DNA from: Clostridia bacterium
GTDB taxonomy: Bacteria > Bacillota > Clostridia > Christensenellales > Aristaeellaceae
Assembly: GCA_017470145.1 (NCBI GenBank)
Contig: JAFUFB010000030.1
Location: 1-64,000, forward strand
Reading direction: 5' to 3'
Length of the DNA stretch: 64,000 nt
Shown here: positions 52,365 through 62,398 of the stretch, in pieces
How the letters are laid out: each line of letters starts with the position of its first letter
Position numbering within the stretch: the first letter of the stretch is position 1
Position numbers and translations under genes: made by a program
The notes under the pieces: generated by a model
Told to the model about the DNA's origin: nothing
Database searches by the model: none
What the model saw: only the letters and a program-made list of their open reading frames with translations

Positions 52365-53198
52365 TTAGCCTGCGGGTTTCAATCCTGCTTCTTGGCTAAA
52401 ATCATCTTCAGTCATGTTTGCACGCTTAGCCGCTTCTTTCAGAGAAATCAATCCATCCTTCACAAGACCAGCCAGCATCTTAATTCCGCCTTCTTTTTCT
52501 TTGCGATGTTCAAATAGCTTCATGTAAGAATCTTTATCGTACAGCGCCATCATGATATCAATCACCTCTTTCTCATGAAGTTCGATATAATCCTTCAAAA
52601 TACCTTTTTCTTTACATTCCCTCAGCGTGGTCATCACAGCTTTCTTGGTTTTTCCGAGTTCCATGACCTTCTGTTTATAAATCTGCGTAAACTTCACATA
52701 CTGTGAAAGAATCGAGTTGCTTTCATCCCCGTAGATCACTTTGACCTTCAGGTCTAAAATACTGCGGTCACCATTCCAATATACATCTGCTAATGATAAT
52801 TCCTTTTCCTGGTGTTTTCGGTCTCCTGTATAAAGCATGTAAACCTCCGGTTTCGGGAGATTTACCGGCTTATCGTCATAGTAATCCTGGTCCGTATCAT
52901 GCAGATACCGATTATAGGACTCACCCAGGTACATCAAAGAGCGGATAGTGATATTCCGCGACCATGTACTCATTGCTTCCAACAAGAGAATATGCACAGA
53001 TCCAATCGTAAATCCCAAGTCGTTGTACATCTGATCCATGAAAATCGCTTCCAACGTTACGTTCTGGATATCATCCACCGTGGCTTTCGTGTCTTCTGGA
53101 TGCAATGCCTGATATGCTTCCAACTGATACCTCGGATCCTGAAAGAGGTCGCAGAACACACTGTCATATATCTTCCGTTTTGGGTTTCCGTCTGGCAT
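52365..53198 (-). CDS. Rpn family PD-(D/E)xK nuclease-like protein
   Basis: 277 aa from the ATG at 53196-53198, which has GGGGAGG 8 nt upstream; the open frame further upstream is not part of it. It matches the Clostridial Rpn (recombination-promoting nuclease / transposase-like) group: YDSVFCDLFQDP at 11-22, then YNDLGFT, LPKPEVYMLYTGDRKHQEKE, and the C-terminal REC-KGILKDYIELHEKEVI. The nuclease segment that normally reads E-x-Q reads EAMST (Glu74-Met76), so activity is doubtful. The gene is more AT-rich than its neighbours. It lies between two carbohydrate operons and looks like an insertion of foreign origin. Confidence 0.85.
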   Translation of the reverse strand: MPDGNPKRKIYDSVFCDLFQDPRYQLEAYQALHPEDTKATVDDIQNVTLEAIFMDQMYNDLGFTIGSVHILLLEAMSTWSRNITIRSLMYLGESYNRYLHDTDQDYYDDKPVNLPKPEVYMLYTGDRKHQEKELSLADVYWNGDRSILDLKVKVIYGDESNSILSQYVKFTQIYKQKVMELGKTKKAVMTTLRECKEKGILKDYIELHEKEVIDIMMALYDKDSYMKLFEHRKEKEGGIKMLAGLVKDGLISLKEAAKRANMTEDDFSQEAGLKPAG

Positions 53199-53224
53199 AG
53201 CGCACACCTCCCCTCTCTGGCCAT

Positions 53225-53254
53225 ATTTTAACATAAGGTCAGAGTAGCTTTCAA
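53225..53254 (-). promoter_or_regulatory. Promoter of the Rpn-type gene
   Basis: On the minus strand, TTGAAA (53249-53254) is followed after 18 bp by TAAAAT (53225-53230), about 27 bp before the ATG. Confidence 0.6.
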
Positions 53255-53454
53255 TACCCAAAACAATAACAGCCATCCACACTGCCAGCAACCGCAGAGT
53301 AATCCCCTTTTCCCTTGGAAAACGGAGCTCAGAATATTCCAATAATACTGCGCTGAACTCTACGGGATCATATGAACAAGCCTTCAGCCACTCCTGCACA
53401 CCGCCGTTACAAATAGTAATCAGGTTGATTTTCTCTTGAGAGATGAAAGCAAGT

Positions 53455-56136
53455 TTATACTTCACTGACAATAGACCTGATGAATTCGATGGGCAGAGTT
53501 TGCTTCGGTTCAAACTCGCAGGACGCCATATATTCATATATTGACCACTGTAAGGCCCGGGCTTCTGGATACAGCTGAAGATGTTGCAGCCCCATGGAGG
53601 ATACCAACAACTTCCCATTTCCACATCGGCATTCAAACATCATGGCCATAGGGCGCATCGTGGCATAGGAATCCATTTCAGCAATCACTGTATCAATTTT
53701 ATCAGGCAAGATAATTGCCCTTTGCGTCGCCATAGGCCACCACTGCCAATCGGTATGAGCGTCCGTCGGGAAAGTCCGGAACAAAGGATGGCTCACATCT
53801 ATGAATTGTCCCATGCTTCCTGACTGATGAACAAAGCTGCATACATTCCAAAAATCCGTACTGAAATGACAGGCGATGGAGGCGGGTAACGCTTCCGGAG
53901 AAGAATCCGGAGAAAGATACACCCTGCCCCCTTCCTCCAGGATGCTGCAAGCGGTTTCATCTAAGGAAACACACTCATACACGCTTTCAGGCTTTCTTAT
54001 TATCCTTTCCGGGTATACCCAAAATGCGTAACTGTTCTGGAGCCCCGCGAATCTGACTGTCAATGTGAACTTTGTGGCCACTTTCACCGGGGTTAGCAAA
54101 ACTTTAATACAACCTCCATCCGTTAATTGCCCCTGTTTTGCCACCACTTCGGATGATTTCCCTTCCCACCGCCAATCACCGCCATCTATCTGCCACTCGG
54201 TTTCGCCCATGAGATCTTTCTTTCCATAATTAGCTATACGAACATTCACGCTCATGGTTTCCTGATTTGTATAGGTATATTTCGGAAACAAGGCCAGAGG
54301 CAGCGCATCTCTGAAGAAAGCGCGGAATCGTTCAGGCTTCGCAAAGTCATGCGGCTTAGGCCGCAAATGCGCGTTCATCATGCCAACCAAGGCGGTACCC
54401 TGGCCTGGAAAATCCTGCAGCCCCAGCAGGGAAATGCCGCTAAAATCAGCCGTACGCAACGCGGCTTCCACCTCGGCCCGATAGCACAGCAGGGCTAATT
54501 CCCCCGAGGCCGAAACCCTTTGCTTCCACTCGGACTGGAAGCCTTTCTCCTTTGCCCTTTCACAAAGGGCCATCAGGTTATCCGGCTTGGTCACCCCCTG
54601 ATAATCAGATATTTCATCAAAGTCCGGCAAGGTTTCATATTGTCCCACCTCAAAGGAATATACTGGCTGATCCGTTTTGGCGCGAAGGGCGTTGATTGGC
54701 GCGTCATAATTCACACAGCCATTGGGATAGGCCCGGTTTAGCCAGCCCAGCATATCTCCGGATGTACCGCGCAGGTCTTGATCTATATAGGTCATGGCTG
54801 TGTAAAAATCACTTTCCTCATCATGCCCACGGAAGCCAAAGTGGGTATTTGATCCATCCGCAAAGAGCCGAGTAGCGTCATAAGCACGAGCGATTCCAAT
54901 CAACCTATGCATCTGTTCATGCCCAGCCGCGTCCGCTCGCAGTTCATTGCCCAGGGTCATCATGATAAATGAAGGATGATTGGCCAACATTCGAAGCGCG
55001 CCCACCATCTCATTCCGATAATAGCGCACGGCCTCTTCATCCGCAAAAGTATTCTTCGGATCCCAGTTGGAAAGCTCCGGCTGCATCAGCAACCCCAATT
55101 CATCCGCTGCTACGAAGGCTGCTTCCGGCGGGCAGTGGCTGTGGAATCGTATACAGTTGACGCCGTAAGCCCGATACCTGGAAAGGATCCCTTTCCAGGC
55201 CTCCACATCCATTGGCGCATATCCCGTTTCCGGAAACACCGCACAATTTGCCTCGCTTCGCAGGAAAATCCTACGATTATTCAACCAGAAGCAGCCATTC
55301 CGCGCTTGATAGTTACGCATTCCAAAGGATACTGTTTTTTCCTTCAAATCCCGAGCATACACGCTCAGGGTATAGAGATTGCCTTCCTCTATATCCCAGT
55401 GCCGGATTTCCTGATGCACAGGCAGATTTCTGAACCAGATCTCGGTTCTGCCCGCCTGAACTGCCACTGATTGTGCTGCCAGCCGTACCAGCGCTTTACA
55501 GGCCACTTGTAAAGCGCCTTCCCAAGAACACCCGGCATCCAAAACGACACGTATATCTATAGATGCTTCCTTAGGATAAACGTGAACGTCAGAGATAAAA
55601 ACCTGATCCTCTAGGCGCAGTCTCAGATATCCCAACAGACCGTTCCAGTTGGTCTGGGTTTCATCCGCACAAGCAGAGGATTTCATCAAGGCTTCCCGCG
55701 GCCAGCCTGAATAGCTGTTATCCGAAATGATCCTGATCGTATCCTGTCCAGTGACCTGATCTGTTATTTCAAAAACCCATGGAGAAATCAGATTTCCCTC
55801 ATCGCATGGCAAGACGCTTTGACCGTTGACCCACAGTGATAGTCTCCTGGCCCGCTCGCTTTCCAGAAACACACGTTTTCCCCGGGGCACCTCCCATGCC
55901 AATGTGCGGAAAAACTGGGCTTCTCCCTCAAAGGTATACTTGCGAGTCAGGCGGGTCATGATGGGATCATCCTCCCGCCATAGGCCAATGGCGCTGGCGT
56001 TTTCCAGGTGCCATTGGTTCTGTACAGAATCTGGAAAACCTATGCCATTTTCCTCCAATGTACCTGGCATATGAATCAAGACACATTGCCCCGGGATTTC
56101 GCATTGCCATTCACCGGAAAGATCCACATATTTCAT
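53455..56136 (-). CDS. Glycoside hydrolase family 2-like protein
   Basis: 893 aa from the ATG at 56134-56136 (MKYVDLSGEWQCEIPG), which opens the sugar-binding jelly roll; a longer in-frame GTG start at 56223 has no good ribosome site. It has no signal peptide. The jelly-roll domain covers about 1-180 (LSLWVNGQSVL, then NNWNGLLGYLRL-type segment). The barrel has FLRSEANCAVFPETGY, HSHCPPEAAFVAADELG and acid/base Glu in MMTLGNELRAD. The expected nucleophile Glu is in PVYSFEVGQYE. It ends with two to three further beta domains. It follows the YetA-like gene by about 90 bp in the same operon. Exact substrate unknown. Confidence 0.82.
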   Translation of the reverse strand: MKYVDLSGEWQCEIPGQCVLIHMPGTLEENGIGFPDSVQNQWHLENASAIGLWREDDPIMTRLTRKYTFEGEAQFFRTLAWEVPRGKRVFLESERARRLSLWVNGQSVLPCDEGNLISPWVFEITDQVTGQDTIRIISDNSYSGWPREALMKSSACADETQTNWNGLLGYLRLRLEDQVFISDVHVYPKEASIDIRVVLDAGCSWEGALQVACKALVRLAAQSVAVQAGRTEIWFRNLPVHQEIRHWDIEEGNLYTLSVYARDLKEKTVSFGMRNYQARNGCFWLNNRRIFLRSEANCAVFPETGYAPMDVEAWKGILSRYRAYGVNCIRFHSHCPPEAAFVAADELGLLMQPELSNWDPKNTFADEEAVRYYRNEMVGALRMLANHPSFIMMTLGNELRADAAGHEQMHRLIGIARAYDATRLFADGSNTHFGFRGHDEESDFYTAMTYIDQDLRGTSGDMLGWLNRAYPNGCVNYDAPINALRAKTDQPVYSFEVGQYETLPDFDEISDYQGVTKPDNLMALCERAKEKGFQSEWKQRVSASGELALLCYRAEVEAALRTADFSGISLLGLQDFPGQGTALVGMMNAHLRPKPHDFAKPERFRAFFRDALPLALFPKYTYTNQETMSVNVRIANYGKKDLMGETEWQIDGGDWRWEGKSSEVVAKQGQLTDGGCIKVLLTPVKVATKFTLTVRFAGLQNSYAFWVYPERIIRKPESVYECVSLDETACSILEEGGRVYLSPDSSPEALPASIACHFSTDFWNVCSFVHQSGSMGQFIDVSHPLFRTFPTDAHTDWQWWPMATQRAIILPDKIDTVIAEMDSYATMRPMAMMFECRCGNGKLLVSSMGLQHLQLYPEARALQWSIYEYMASCEFEPKQTLPIEFIRSIVSEV

Positions 56137-56226
56137 TTTTCGAGCCCTTTCATCCGTATTCACTTTGACTTTGCCCTTAACTTTCCATCCATCATGGCTC
56201 AAGCAAGGATAAGGGGAAGTCACCCC

Positions 56227-58827
56227 TTACTTAGGAATATTATGCTCCCTCGCCGCTCGTTCATCCCACTCGGCCTGCGGTGGAAGCGAATCCCGGATAA
56301 ACTCCAGCGCCATGATAACGTTTAAGCACCATTGGGATACGTAATTTGTGGCAATCCAGGGAATATCCTTTTTCTCCTTTTCGTCCAACAAAACCCCATA
56401 TGCCTCTTTGATAAACCCCTCTTTGTTATGATGGCAAGGACTGGCCATCATCAGTGTTTCCCACGCCCGCCGGGCCAGTTCCTGATCCTGACGGCCAACA
56501 GCCCCATATGCAGCTAATCCTGCTGCCACATAATCCATCACGAATCTCTTTTTATCCACCAGGCTGCCAAAGACCTTACCGCGTTCCTCGTCCGTCATCA
56601 GATAGACCTGGCCATAATCCGCGGCCAGCTTGCTCAGCTCTGGGCAGTCGATCGCCTCCGCCGTCTCCAGCCATACCTGAGGACCGCCCATACAAAGCGT
56701 CAGGTGAATGTTCTCCACAAACTCACTGCTATATTTCATCTCTCCAGTAGCAGGATCGAATTCAAAGGAAGGTCCAGAAGCCAATTGCATGGGGGCTCGT
56801 TGAATTCCTTCCAGCCCCTTGAGTATCTTTTGCCGGTATGCTTCGTTCAGGGTGCGTTCATAGCCAGTCATCCAGTCGGACACAAAGGCCGCCCAGTCCG
56901 GGCCGGTACGAATCAACAGCTTGGGCGGATTTTGAGGCGGTCCGTACAGAAACACCGTATCATAAAAGAAATAGAGGTTGGCAATAGATTCCGGTGCGGA
57001 TAACACTTCATCAAAATAATCACCGATACGGCGATCGCCTGTTAAGTAGTACAGCGGCCGATGATGTCCCGCCATGGATACTCGCGGCTCCTTGCAAGAA
57101 CAGCCCCAATGTCGAATATTGTGTCGTGAGCCGATCCCTTTCTTCGGGCCGAAGTGATATACATCAGTTTCGGAACAATGGCGACTCATGGCCTCCGCCA
57201 GGGTGAAGACATCCTCCCGCCCCGTGCGAAGAAAATACAGCCATAGCCAGTAGGTAGGCACCAGCTCTGTATTCTGCCAGGCACATCCGCCGAAATCATA
57301 TTTCCAGCAGTGTCTCACCTCATCGTAGGAATGCATTACATCTCCATAATCATACAGGCCATACCAATGGCGATTCTCAATCTCCTCTTTATAATACTCC
57401 ACCGCCTGATGAAGTAGCTTTTCCAATTTCCTTTCCTCCGGCGTATCTTCGCAGGGTAAACTCCAATATCCAAATGCCCGCTTTTCATGATAAACCTCCG
57501 GAGTCGCTACATACACAGCCGGCTTCTGGGTGTGTTTGATAAAGTCGACAAACTCAGAGGCCATCGGGAAATGGTTCGTCAGCTTCAGGAAGCATTCGCT
57601 GGTCGTAGCAATACCGTCCGCTGACGCGCCCGGATCCGGATAGCCCTCATAATTGCTAAGCCAATAGCTGCGGGTGTCATAATGCCGATAATCCATGGCT
57701 GGCGCCTGGGGAGAGCGGAACCAGGCAATACAGCAGGCTGTCTGTCCGGCCAAATTTTCCGCCTCCAGTCCAGAAGGAAAGCGTTGCCAGAAATCCCGCA
57801 TGCCGACGAGCACGCCACCATTCTCGCCTGTCACAGCCATTGCTCCAGGGGCACGGCGACCCCAGTGCGCGTCGATCACGCAGCATTCTTGCTTTGTCTG
57901 CTTGCCGATATGAAAAGAATCCGCCGTAAACTGGGTAAGCGTATAGCGGCTCCAGATGGGCAGATCCCGAGAAGCCGCTTCGATCAATTCCGTCGGCTCC
58001 AACATCTGGCCTTCCATTTGTGCTTGTCGCATTTCTACCGTGGTACGGGGATGATAGCTGTACAAATACTGTGCCTGCTCATGAAAAACATCCTGATCGA
58101 CACCGAACTGAATATGCCTGTTCCAGACCTGTCCCGTCAGCGCCGCATCGAAGCGTAGCCCAAAGCCACGCACATAATCCCGATTCTCCACACCATTGTA
58201 AAAGAAGGTATTTTCCCATTTTATTTCATCACAATCCAGCCCCACCGTCATGCGAATGGTGAAGGGCATCAGCTCTTGCGCCGCCCAATACACGCCAGTG
58301 AATTTCACCACAAGTGCCACCGGCCCCAAGATTTCCATAGACACCGAATTCACCCGGCTTTCGCAGTGGTAGATTGTGAGGGTTTCATTCTCCCCTGCTT
58401 CTACTCGGCGTTCCAGCTCCATCACCGGACTGATTCCGCGGAGCCGCAGTTCATGACCCAGATACACCTCCTGCGCAAGAAACCGGCTGCCCGCTTTGGG
58501 GATGAACAGCCGAATCCGCCCTGCATCTATGCTCCAGCCGTTCTCCTGTTCCTCCACCCGAATCTCTCTATCTGGAAAAAAAGATTCTCCGGTCATGATG
58601 GAGACCTGATCGCCCATCTGCTCGCTATTGGCCGTATGCCTCGCCCATTTCACGCTGCCATCAGGCCAATATGCGACAATTTCATGCTGGGCTGGCACGG
58701 GGTTTCCCTGGCTGCCTCGAAGAGCAAAGTTGGCAGAGGTTGCCTCTCCCCTATTCCAGCAGGTACCAAAGGACACCATGCCGCCGATGTGGCGATTTTC
58801 CAACAGATGCAATTCCATCATTTTCAT
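56227..58827 (-). CDS. YetA/PcRGLX-like protein (rhamnogalacturonan lyase family PL26-like)
   Basis: 866-aa cytoplasmic protein that resembles Bacillus subtilis YetA, encoded next to lplABC and the rhamnogalacturonan genes, and the fungal exo-rhamnogalacturonan lyase PcRGLX. The N-terminal beta domain reads MVSFGTCWNRGEATSANF then VAYWPDGSVKWARHT. The central part has the all-helical barrel (YNLYDYGDVMHS-like segment, HWGCSCKEPRVSMAGHHRP). It has no signal peptide and would act on imported oligosaccharides. It overlaps the kinase gene stop by four bases. The first ATG touches AAAGG, so the third or fourth codon ATG (58821, 58818) may be used. Confidence 0.8.
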   Translation of the reverse strand: MKMMELHLLENRHIGGMVSFGTCWNRGEATSANFALRGSQGNPVPAQHEIVAYWPDGSVKWARHTANSEQMGDQVSIMTGESFFPDREIRVEEQENGWSIDAGRIRLFIPKAGSRFLAQEVYLGHELRLRGISPVMELERRVEAGENETLTIYHCESRVNSVSMEILGPVALVVKFTGVYWAAQELMPFTIRMTVGLDCDEIKWENTFFYNGVENRDYVRGFGLRFDAALTGQVWNRHIQFGVDQDVFHEQAQYLYSYHPRTTVEMRQAQMEGQMLEPTELIEAASRDLPIWSRYTLTQFTADSFHIGKQTKQECCVIDAHWGRRAPGAMAVTGENGGVLVGMRDFWQRFPSGLEAENLAGQTACCIAWFRSPQAPAMDYRHYDTRSYWLSNYEGYPDPGASADGIATTSECFLKLTNHFPMASEFVDFIKHTQKPAVYVATPEVYHEKRAFGYWSLPCEDTPEERKLEKLLHQAVEYYKEEIENRHWYGLYDYGDVMHSYDEVRHCWKYDFGGCAWQNTELVPTYWLWLYFLRTGREDVFTLAEAMSRHCSETDVYHFGPKKGIGSRHNIRHWGCSCKEPRVSMAGHHRPLYYLTGDRRIGDYFDEVLSAPESIANLYFFYDTVFLYGPPQNPPKLLIRTGPDWAAFVSDWMTGYERTLNEAYRQKILKGLEGIQRAPMQLASGPSFEFDPATGEMKYSSEFVENIHLTLCMGGPQVWLETAEAIDCPELSKLAADYGQVYLMTDEERGKVFGSLVDKKRFVMDYVAAGLAAYGAVGRQDQELARRAWETLMMASPCHHNKEGFIKEAYGVLLDEKEKKDIPWIATNYVSQWCLNVIMALEFIRDSLPPQAEWDERAAREHNIPK

Positions 58828-60605
58828 CCTTTCCGAGGCTCTATACCCAGTCTTTCCTGATGCGCTTCAATGCTCATCCGCGGAATGGTAATCACCACCC
58901 GCAGCCCACAAGGGTGATTCGGCTCCAACCGTACGCCCCAGCCTTCCCCATAGAACAGCCGGATACGCTTGGCGATGCTCATGAGCCCATATCCGCCACC
59001 GCCAGCTTCTGGGTTCCGAAGGCGTTCGTTAATTTCCTGTATTCTTTCCTCATTGCTTCCCACCCCATTATCCGCGATAAGGATGCGAACGCCGCCCTCC
59101 CCCTCATGCTCGCAAACGATTTCCAAGGTATGCTCCTGGTTGCTTTCCTCCAACGCATGCATAAAGTAGTTTTCTATCGCGGGTTGAATGAGATGAGCTA
59201 AGATACCGCCATCCTGTAAATCAATGTCGATATCGTAGAAGATCTCCACAGCGTCCTGATAGCGCAGCTGTAAAAGCGACATATACAGGCTGCAAAACCC
59301 TATTTCCTCCCGGATGGTTGTAACCGGCGCAGCGTCCGTTAAATTGCGGAAAATACGGGATAGCTTTTCGATGTAATCCGCAGTCTCCAGATCTCCGCTG
59401 CGAAACAGCTTTCCCCGGACAACCTCCAGCGTGTTGTACAAAAAGTGGGGATCAAACCGGGCTTGAATCTGGTTCAACTCCGCCTGTGTTTGGCGTTTCA
59501 CCAGTTCGTATTCTTTCTGAATGCTGTGTTCCAGCAACGCTGTCATGCGGTTGATGTGCTCCGCAATCTCATCAAATTCATCGTTGCCTCTCCCGATGCT
59601 TAGCCGATAATCCAGTCGATTTTCACCAATGATATCCAGCCCCTTCTGAATCCGCTGCACCTGATGAAAGATATGCCTGGAGGAAAGCATATACAAAGCA
59701 AAGGAGAACAGGGCAAAGGCAGCCAGAATCGCCAAGATATAGGGCGTATACACATTGGCTCGAAGAAACAGCTGCCGCCAAGGCACGCGATACGCCGCCG
59801 TGAACACCCGACCGGCATTGGCGATTTTTCCCGTATACCATCTTTGGCCATTTCCATCTTTTACAATGGATGAAGCGTCAGAAAGCCAATCCATGTTGGT
59901 TTGATTGTTTTCATACGCACTGGTCGAATCATACACAAGGCCATCCTCATTGATCAGGTAAAACTCTGCCATATCCAACACCTGATAGCGCCGAAGCAGC
60001 TTATCCAGCATGGATGTACCATAGCCGATCAAAACGCCCCCTTTTTCCCCCACGGGAGCTGCTCCGCCCTGAAAATAAAAGGAATTGCGGCTCAATCCGC
60101 TGACAGGATCAACCCAGATATTGGCAGAAAGCAGGCGCATACTCCCAGGCGCGGCTGACATTTTCTCCGGCAGTTCTCCCCGATAAACCTGAAGCTGGCT
60201 CCCACCTGCTGTAAGATAAAAATGCTGCTTGGCGGCGGGATGATATAGCAGAATGAATTCGATGTCGTTATCCTGGCCCATCATGGCGTCCAGGAGACGG
60301 ACAAGGCTGTGCCGTTCCGCATAGCCGAGGCTGGAGGGATCCTCACTTTCAAAGTAGGCTTTCGCCAGCGCTTTGTCCTCGTCCGATTGAAAGATCGGGA
60401 CATAAATATCAGAAAACGAATAAGCCTTTTGATAATATATATCAAAAAGATCCTGCAGCGCGTTTTCACATTGCAACAGCAATCGTTCCCTCTGATAGGT
60501 AAATGTGGAATAGCTGGCAATAAACGCAAATAAGAACAGGACCACAAGCAAAGAAAACGTAAAAGCTTTGCTGACTGGTCGAATTCTGTATCGTTTCTTC
60601 CTCAT
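58824..60605 (-). CDS. Sensor histidine kinase, YesM type
   Basis: 593-aa membrane kinase. Membrane helices are about 14-34 and 287-308, enclosing a 250-residue extracytoplasmic sensor domain. A HAMP linker (about 309-361) follows. The His_kinase motif ELNQIQARFDPHFLYNTLEV has His387. The ATPase domain has IQPAIENYFMHALEE (N box, with an unusual YF) and IADNGVGSNEE. GGAGG lies 7 nt before the ATG. It starts the operon kinase-YetA-GH2 and has its own promoter. No response regulator gene is next to it in the window, so its partner is the regulator at 41590 or one encoded elsewhere. Confidence 0.92.
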   Translation of the reverse strand: MRKKRYRIRPVSKAFTFSLLVVLFLFAFIASYSTFTYQRERLLLQCENALQDLFDIYYQKAYSFSDIYVPIFQSDEDKALAKAYFESEDPSSLGYAERHSLVRLLDAMMGQDNDIEFILLYHPAAKQHFYLTAGGSQLQVYRGELPEKMSAAPGSMRLLSANIWVDPVSGLSRNSFYFQGGAAPVGEKGGVLIGYGTSMLDKLLRRYQVLDMAEFYLINEDGLVYDSTSAYENNQTNMDWLSDASSIVKDGNGQRWYTGKIANAGRVFTAAYRVPWRQLFLRANVYTPYILAILAAFALFSFALYMLSSRHIFHQVQRIQKGLDIIGENRLDYRLSIGRGNDEFDEIAEHINRMTALLEHSIQKEYELVKRQTQAELNQIQARFDPHFLYNTLEVVRGKLFRSGDLETADYIEKLSRIFRNLTDAAPVTTIREEIGFCSLYMSLLQLRYQDAVEIFYDIDIDLQDGGILAHLIQPAIENYFMHALEESNQEHTLEIVCEHEGEGGVRILIADNGVGSNEERIQEINERLRNPEAGGGGYGLMSIAKRIRLFYGEGWGVRLEPNHPCGLRVVITIPRMSIEAHQERLGIEPRKG

Positions 60606-60637
60606 ACATTCGCCTCCAAAGCCAAGTGGGTGCGAAA

Positions 60638-60666
60638 ATTATATCCCATATCCTTCGTGTTGTAAA
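60638..60666 (-). promoter_or_regulatory. Promoter of the kinase-YetA-GH2 operon
   Basis: On the minus strand, TTTACA (60661-60666) is followed after 17 bp by the perfect TATAAT (60638-60643). The -35 box overlaps the U-tract of the terminator just upstream. Confidence 0.8.
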
Positions 60667-60697
60667 ATGGCGGCCACCCGCATATGCAGGTGGCCGC
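60664..60697 (-). terminator. Terminator after the sugar-binding protein gene
   Basis: On the minus strand, GCGGCCACC/GGTGGCCGC encloses a small inner palindrome (GCATATGC) and is followed by CATTTTAC. Confidence 0.75.
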
Positions 60698-60713
60698 ACA
60701 GGGATGGAAGATT

Positions 60714-62348
60714 TTATTCGCTCAGGGAAGCCAGGGTAGCGCGAGCGGCCGCGATATCATCCAGCTTCTGCTGCACCAGGAAATCAATCCCTAGAGATTC
60801 GCATTTGTCCTTCATTTCATTCCAGATGTCATCAAATTCCGCTTCGTCCGCTGCGAAAATCATCCGCCAGGAGGCCGGAACGATGATATCCTTCAGCGCG
60901 GCTTTGGTCATGATGGTAATATCGTCATCTGCGGTCAGGAAAGCGGAGAAGCCTTCCGTCTGCGCGGCGATGGTCCAATTCTTATCGTCCAACAGAGCTT
61001 TCAAATAGGGATAGCCATAGGTTTCGGTCCAGTCCTTTGCCAAATCGGTGTTATAGGTCACCTCATAATAGGAAGGCCACAGAGTATAGTTATAGGAAAC
61101 GCCGTAGCTGTTGATGACACCAGGGGACAGCAGATGCATAATGTTCCAGAACTCGATGTTCTTATCCGGATCAATGGAAAGCTCCGTTCCATTATTGAGG
61201 GCATCCGCAAAGGCCGCTGTAATGGTAGGAACACCATTCTCATTATAAACCCAGCGCATATCTTCGCCTTCATACCCGCTTACCAATTCCAGCAGGCATT
61301 GCTCATCCGCCAGAATATTGATCAGCTTCAAGGCTGCGTCCACATTCTGGCACTTGGCAGAAATGCAGTAGCCTCCCGTGGGGAACGCCTGTGCCACAGA
61401 ATAAGAGGGGATAAAGTCATCATACACCACGGGATAATAGCCCTGGTTTTCCCAGCCGGGATCGCCAGACCATCCAGCCAGCGCTGCGCCTGTGTCGATC
61501 TTGGCCCAGGCTGCGGAACGAGTCTGGGACAAAGAGTCGGGATCCACCAAGCCAGCCTGATTCATCTGATAGAAGAACTTCAAGCCATGATAATACTCGC
61601 TTCCCTCCGCAAAAATGGAGGTACCAGTTTGCGTCAGCGTATCATATTCGATGCCATAGGGCAGGAAGGTGGTATCCTTGCCGGTAACGCTGTAAATGCT
61701 GCCAATGTTCCAGAAATAATTGGTATCAAAGTCGGAGAAAAGGTTGATGCCATAGGTCGGCACGCCATCCGCCGTCTGAGGATAGACTTCCTTCATTTTC
61801 TGCAGCACAGGGATGATTTCTTCCAGGGTGCTGAAGGTGGGGTGACCTGCCTCCTGATACACCTTCCAGTTCATCTTGATCGCATGGCGTTCCGTATCAG
61901 CCATAACGTTCATGGAGCTGGCGCCTACACGGCCAATGTAATACAGCGTGTTGGTGTCATTGCTGTTGAACTGGCGCGCATAATTGAATGCCGGCTCAAA
62001 CAGGTCGATATTTGCCTGGATCGCGGGCAGCTGATCCAGATACTCGTCCAGCGGCAGAATCAGATTGCTTTCAGCGGCAATCAGCATTTCTTGCTGTTCC
62101 AGCCACATGACATCCGCCAGATCGCCCGAAGCCAATTGTGCCTGCAGCTTTTCAGTGCTATAGGGAACAACTTCGATGGTAAGACCACGATCAGCGAAGT
62201 ACTTTCCGAGTCCGCCGGACAGCTCACCGCTGCCAGACATAGCATTGTTGCCAAAGTAGGTGATCTTCACAGTTTCATCCGCCGAAGCAAAGCTCAAGCA
62301 GGAAAAAGCCATCAAGAACGCCAGGGCCAAACCAAGGATCTTTTTCAT
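60714..62348 (-). CDS. Extracellular sugar-binding protein of an ABC importer (LplA type)
   Basis: 544-aa exported protein. The signal peptide spans residues 1-24 (MKKILGLALAFLMAFSCLSF, cleavage after ASA). The binding-protein fold has YSTEKLQAQLASGDLADVMW near 58-77, typical of LplA/YtcQ-type proteins. It is the third gene after the LplB/LplC permeases, with AAGGAGGG before the ATG. It is only about 31% as long again as maltose-binding proteins, consistent with large oligosaccharide ligands. A terminator follows. Confidence 0.88.
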   Translation of the reverse strand: MKKILGLALAFLMAFSCLSFASADETVKITYFGNNAMSGSGELSGGLGKYFADRGLTIEVVPYSTEKLQAQLASGDLADVMWLEQQEMLIAAESNLILPLDEYLDQLPAIQANIDLFEPAFNYARQFNSNDTNTLYYIGRVGASSMNVMADTERHAIKMNWKVYQEAGHPTFSTLEEIIPVLQKMKEVYPQTADGVPTYGINLFSDFDTNYFWNIGSIYSVTGKDTTFLPYGIEYDTLTQTGTSIFAEGSEYYHGLKFFYQMNQAGLVDPDSLSQTRSAAWAKIDTGAALAGWSGDPGWENQGYYPVVYDDFIPSYSVAQAFPTGGYCISAKCQNVDAALKLINILADEQCLLELVSGYEGEDMRWVYNENGVPTITAAFADALNNGTELSIDPDKNIEFWNIMHLLSPGVINSYGVSYNYTLWPSYYEVTYNTDLAKDWTETYGYPYLKALLDDKNWTIAAQTEGFSAFLTADDDITIMTKAALKDIIVPASWRMIFAADEAEFDDIWNEMKDKCESLGIDFLVQQKLDDIAAARATLASLSE

Positions 62349-62398
62349 GGGAAACCCTCCTTAAATATTTTTAGGGCTACTGCCCTTGGGAAACTGAG

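Noticed and set aside
53199-53454. Open frame upstream of and in frame with the Rpn-type gene
   Set aside because: A good ribosome site and promoter place the real start at 53198, and the extension overlaps the GH2 gene end. It might be a remnant but no family is recognisable.
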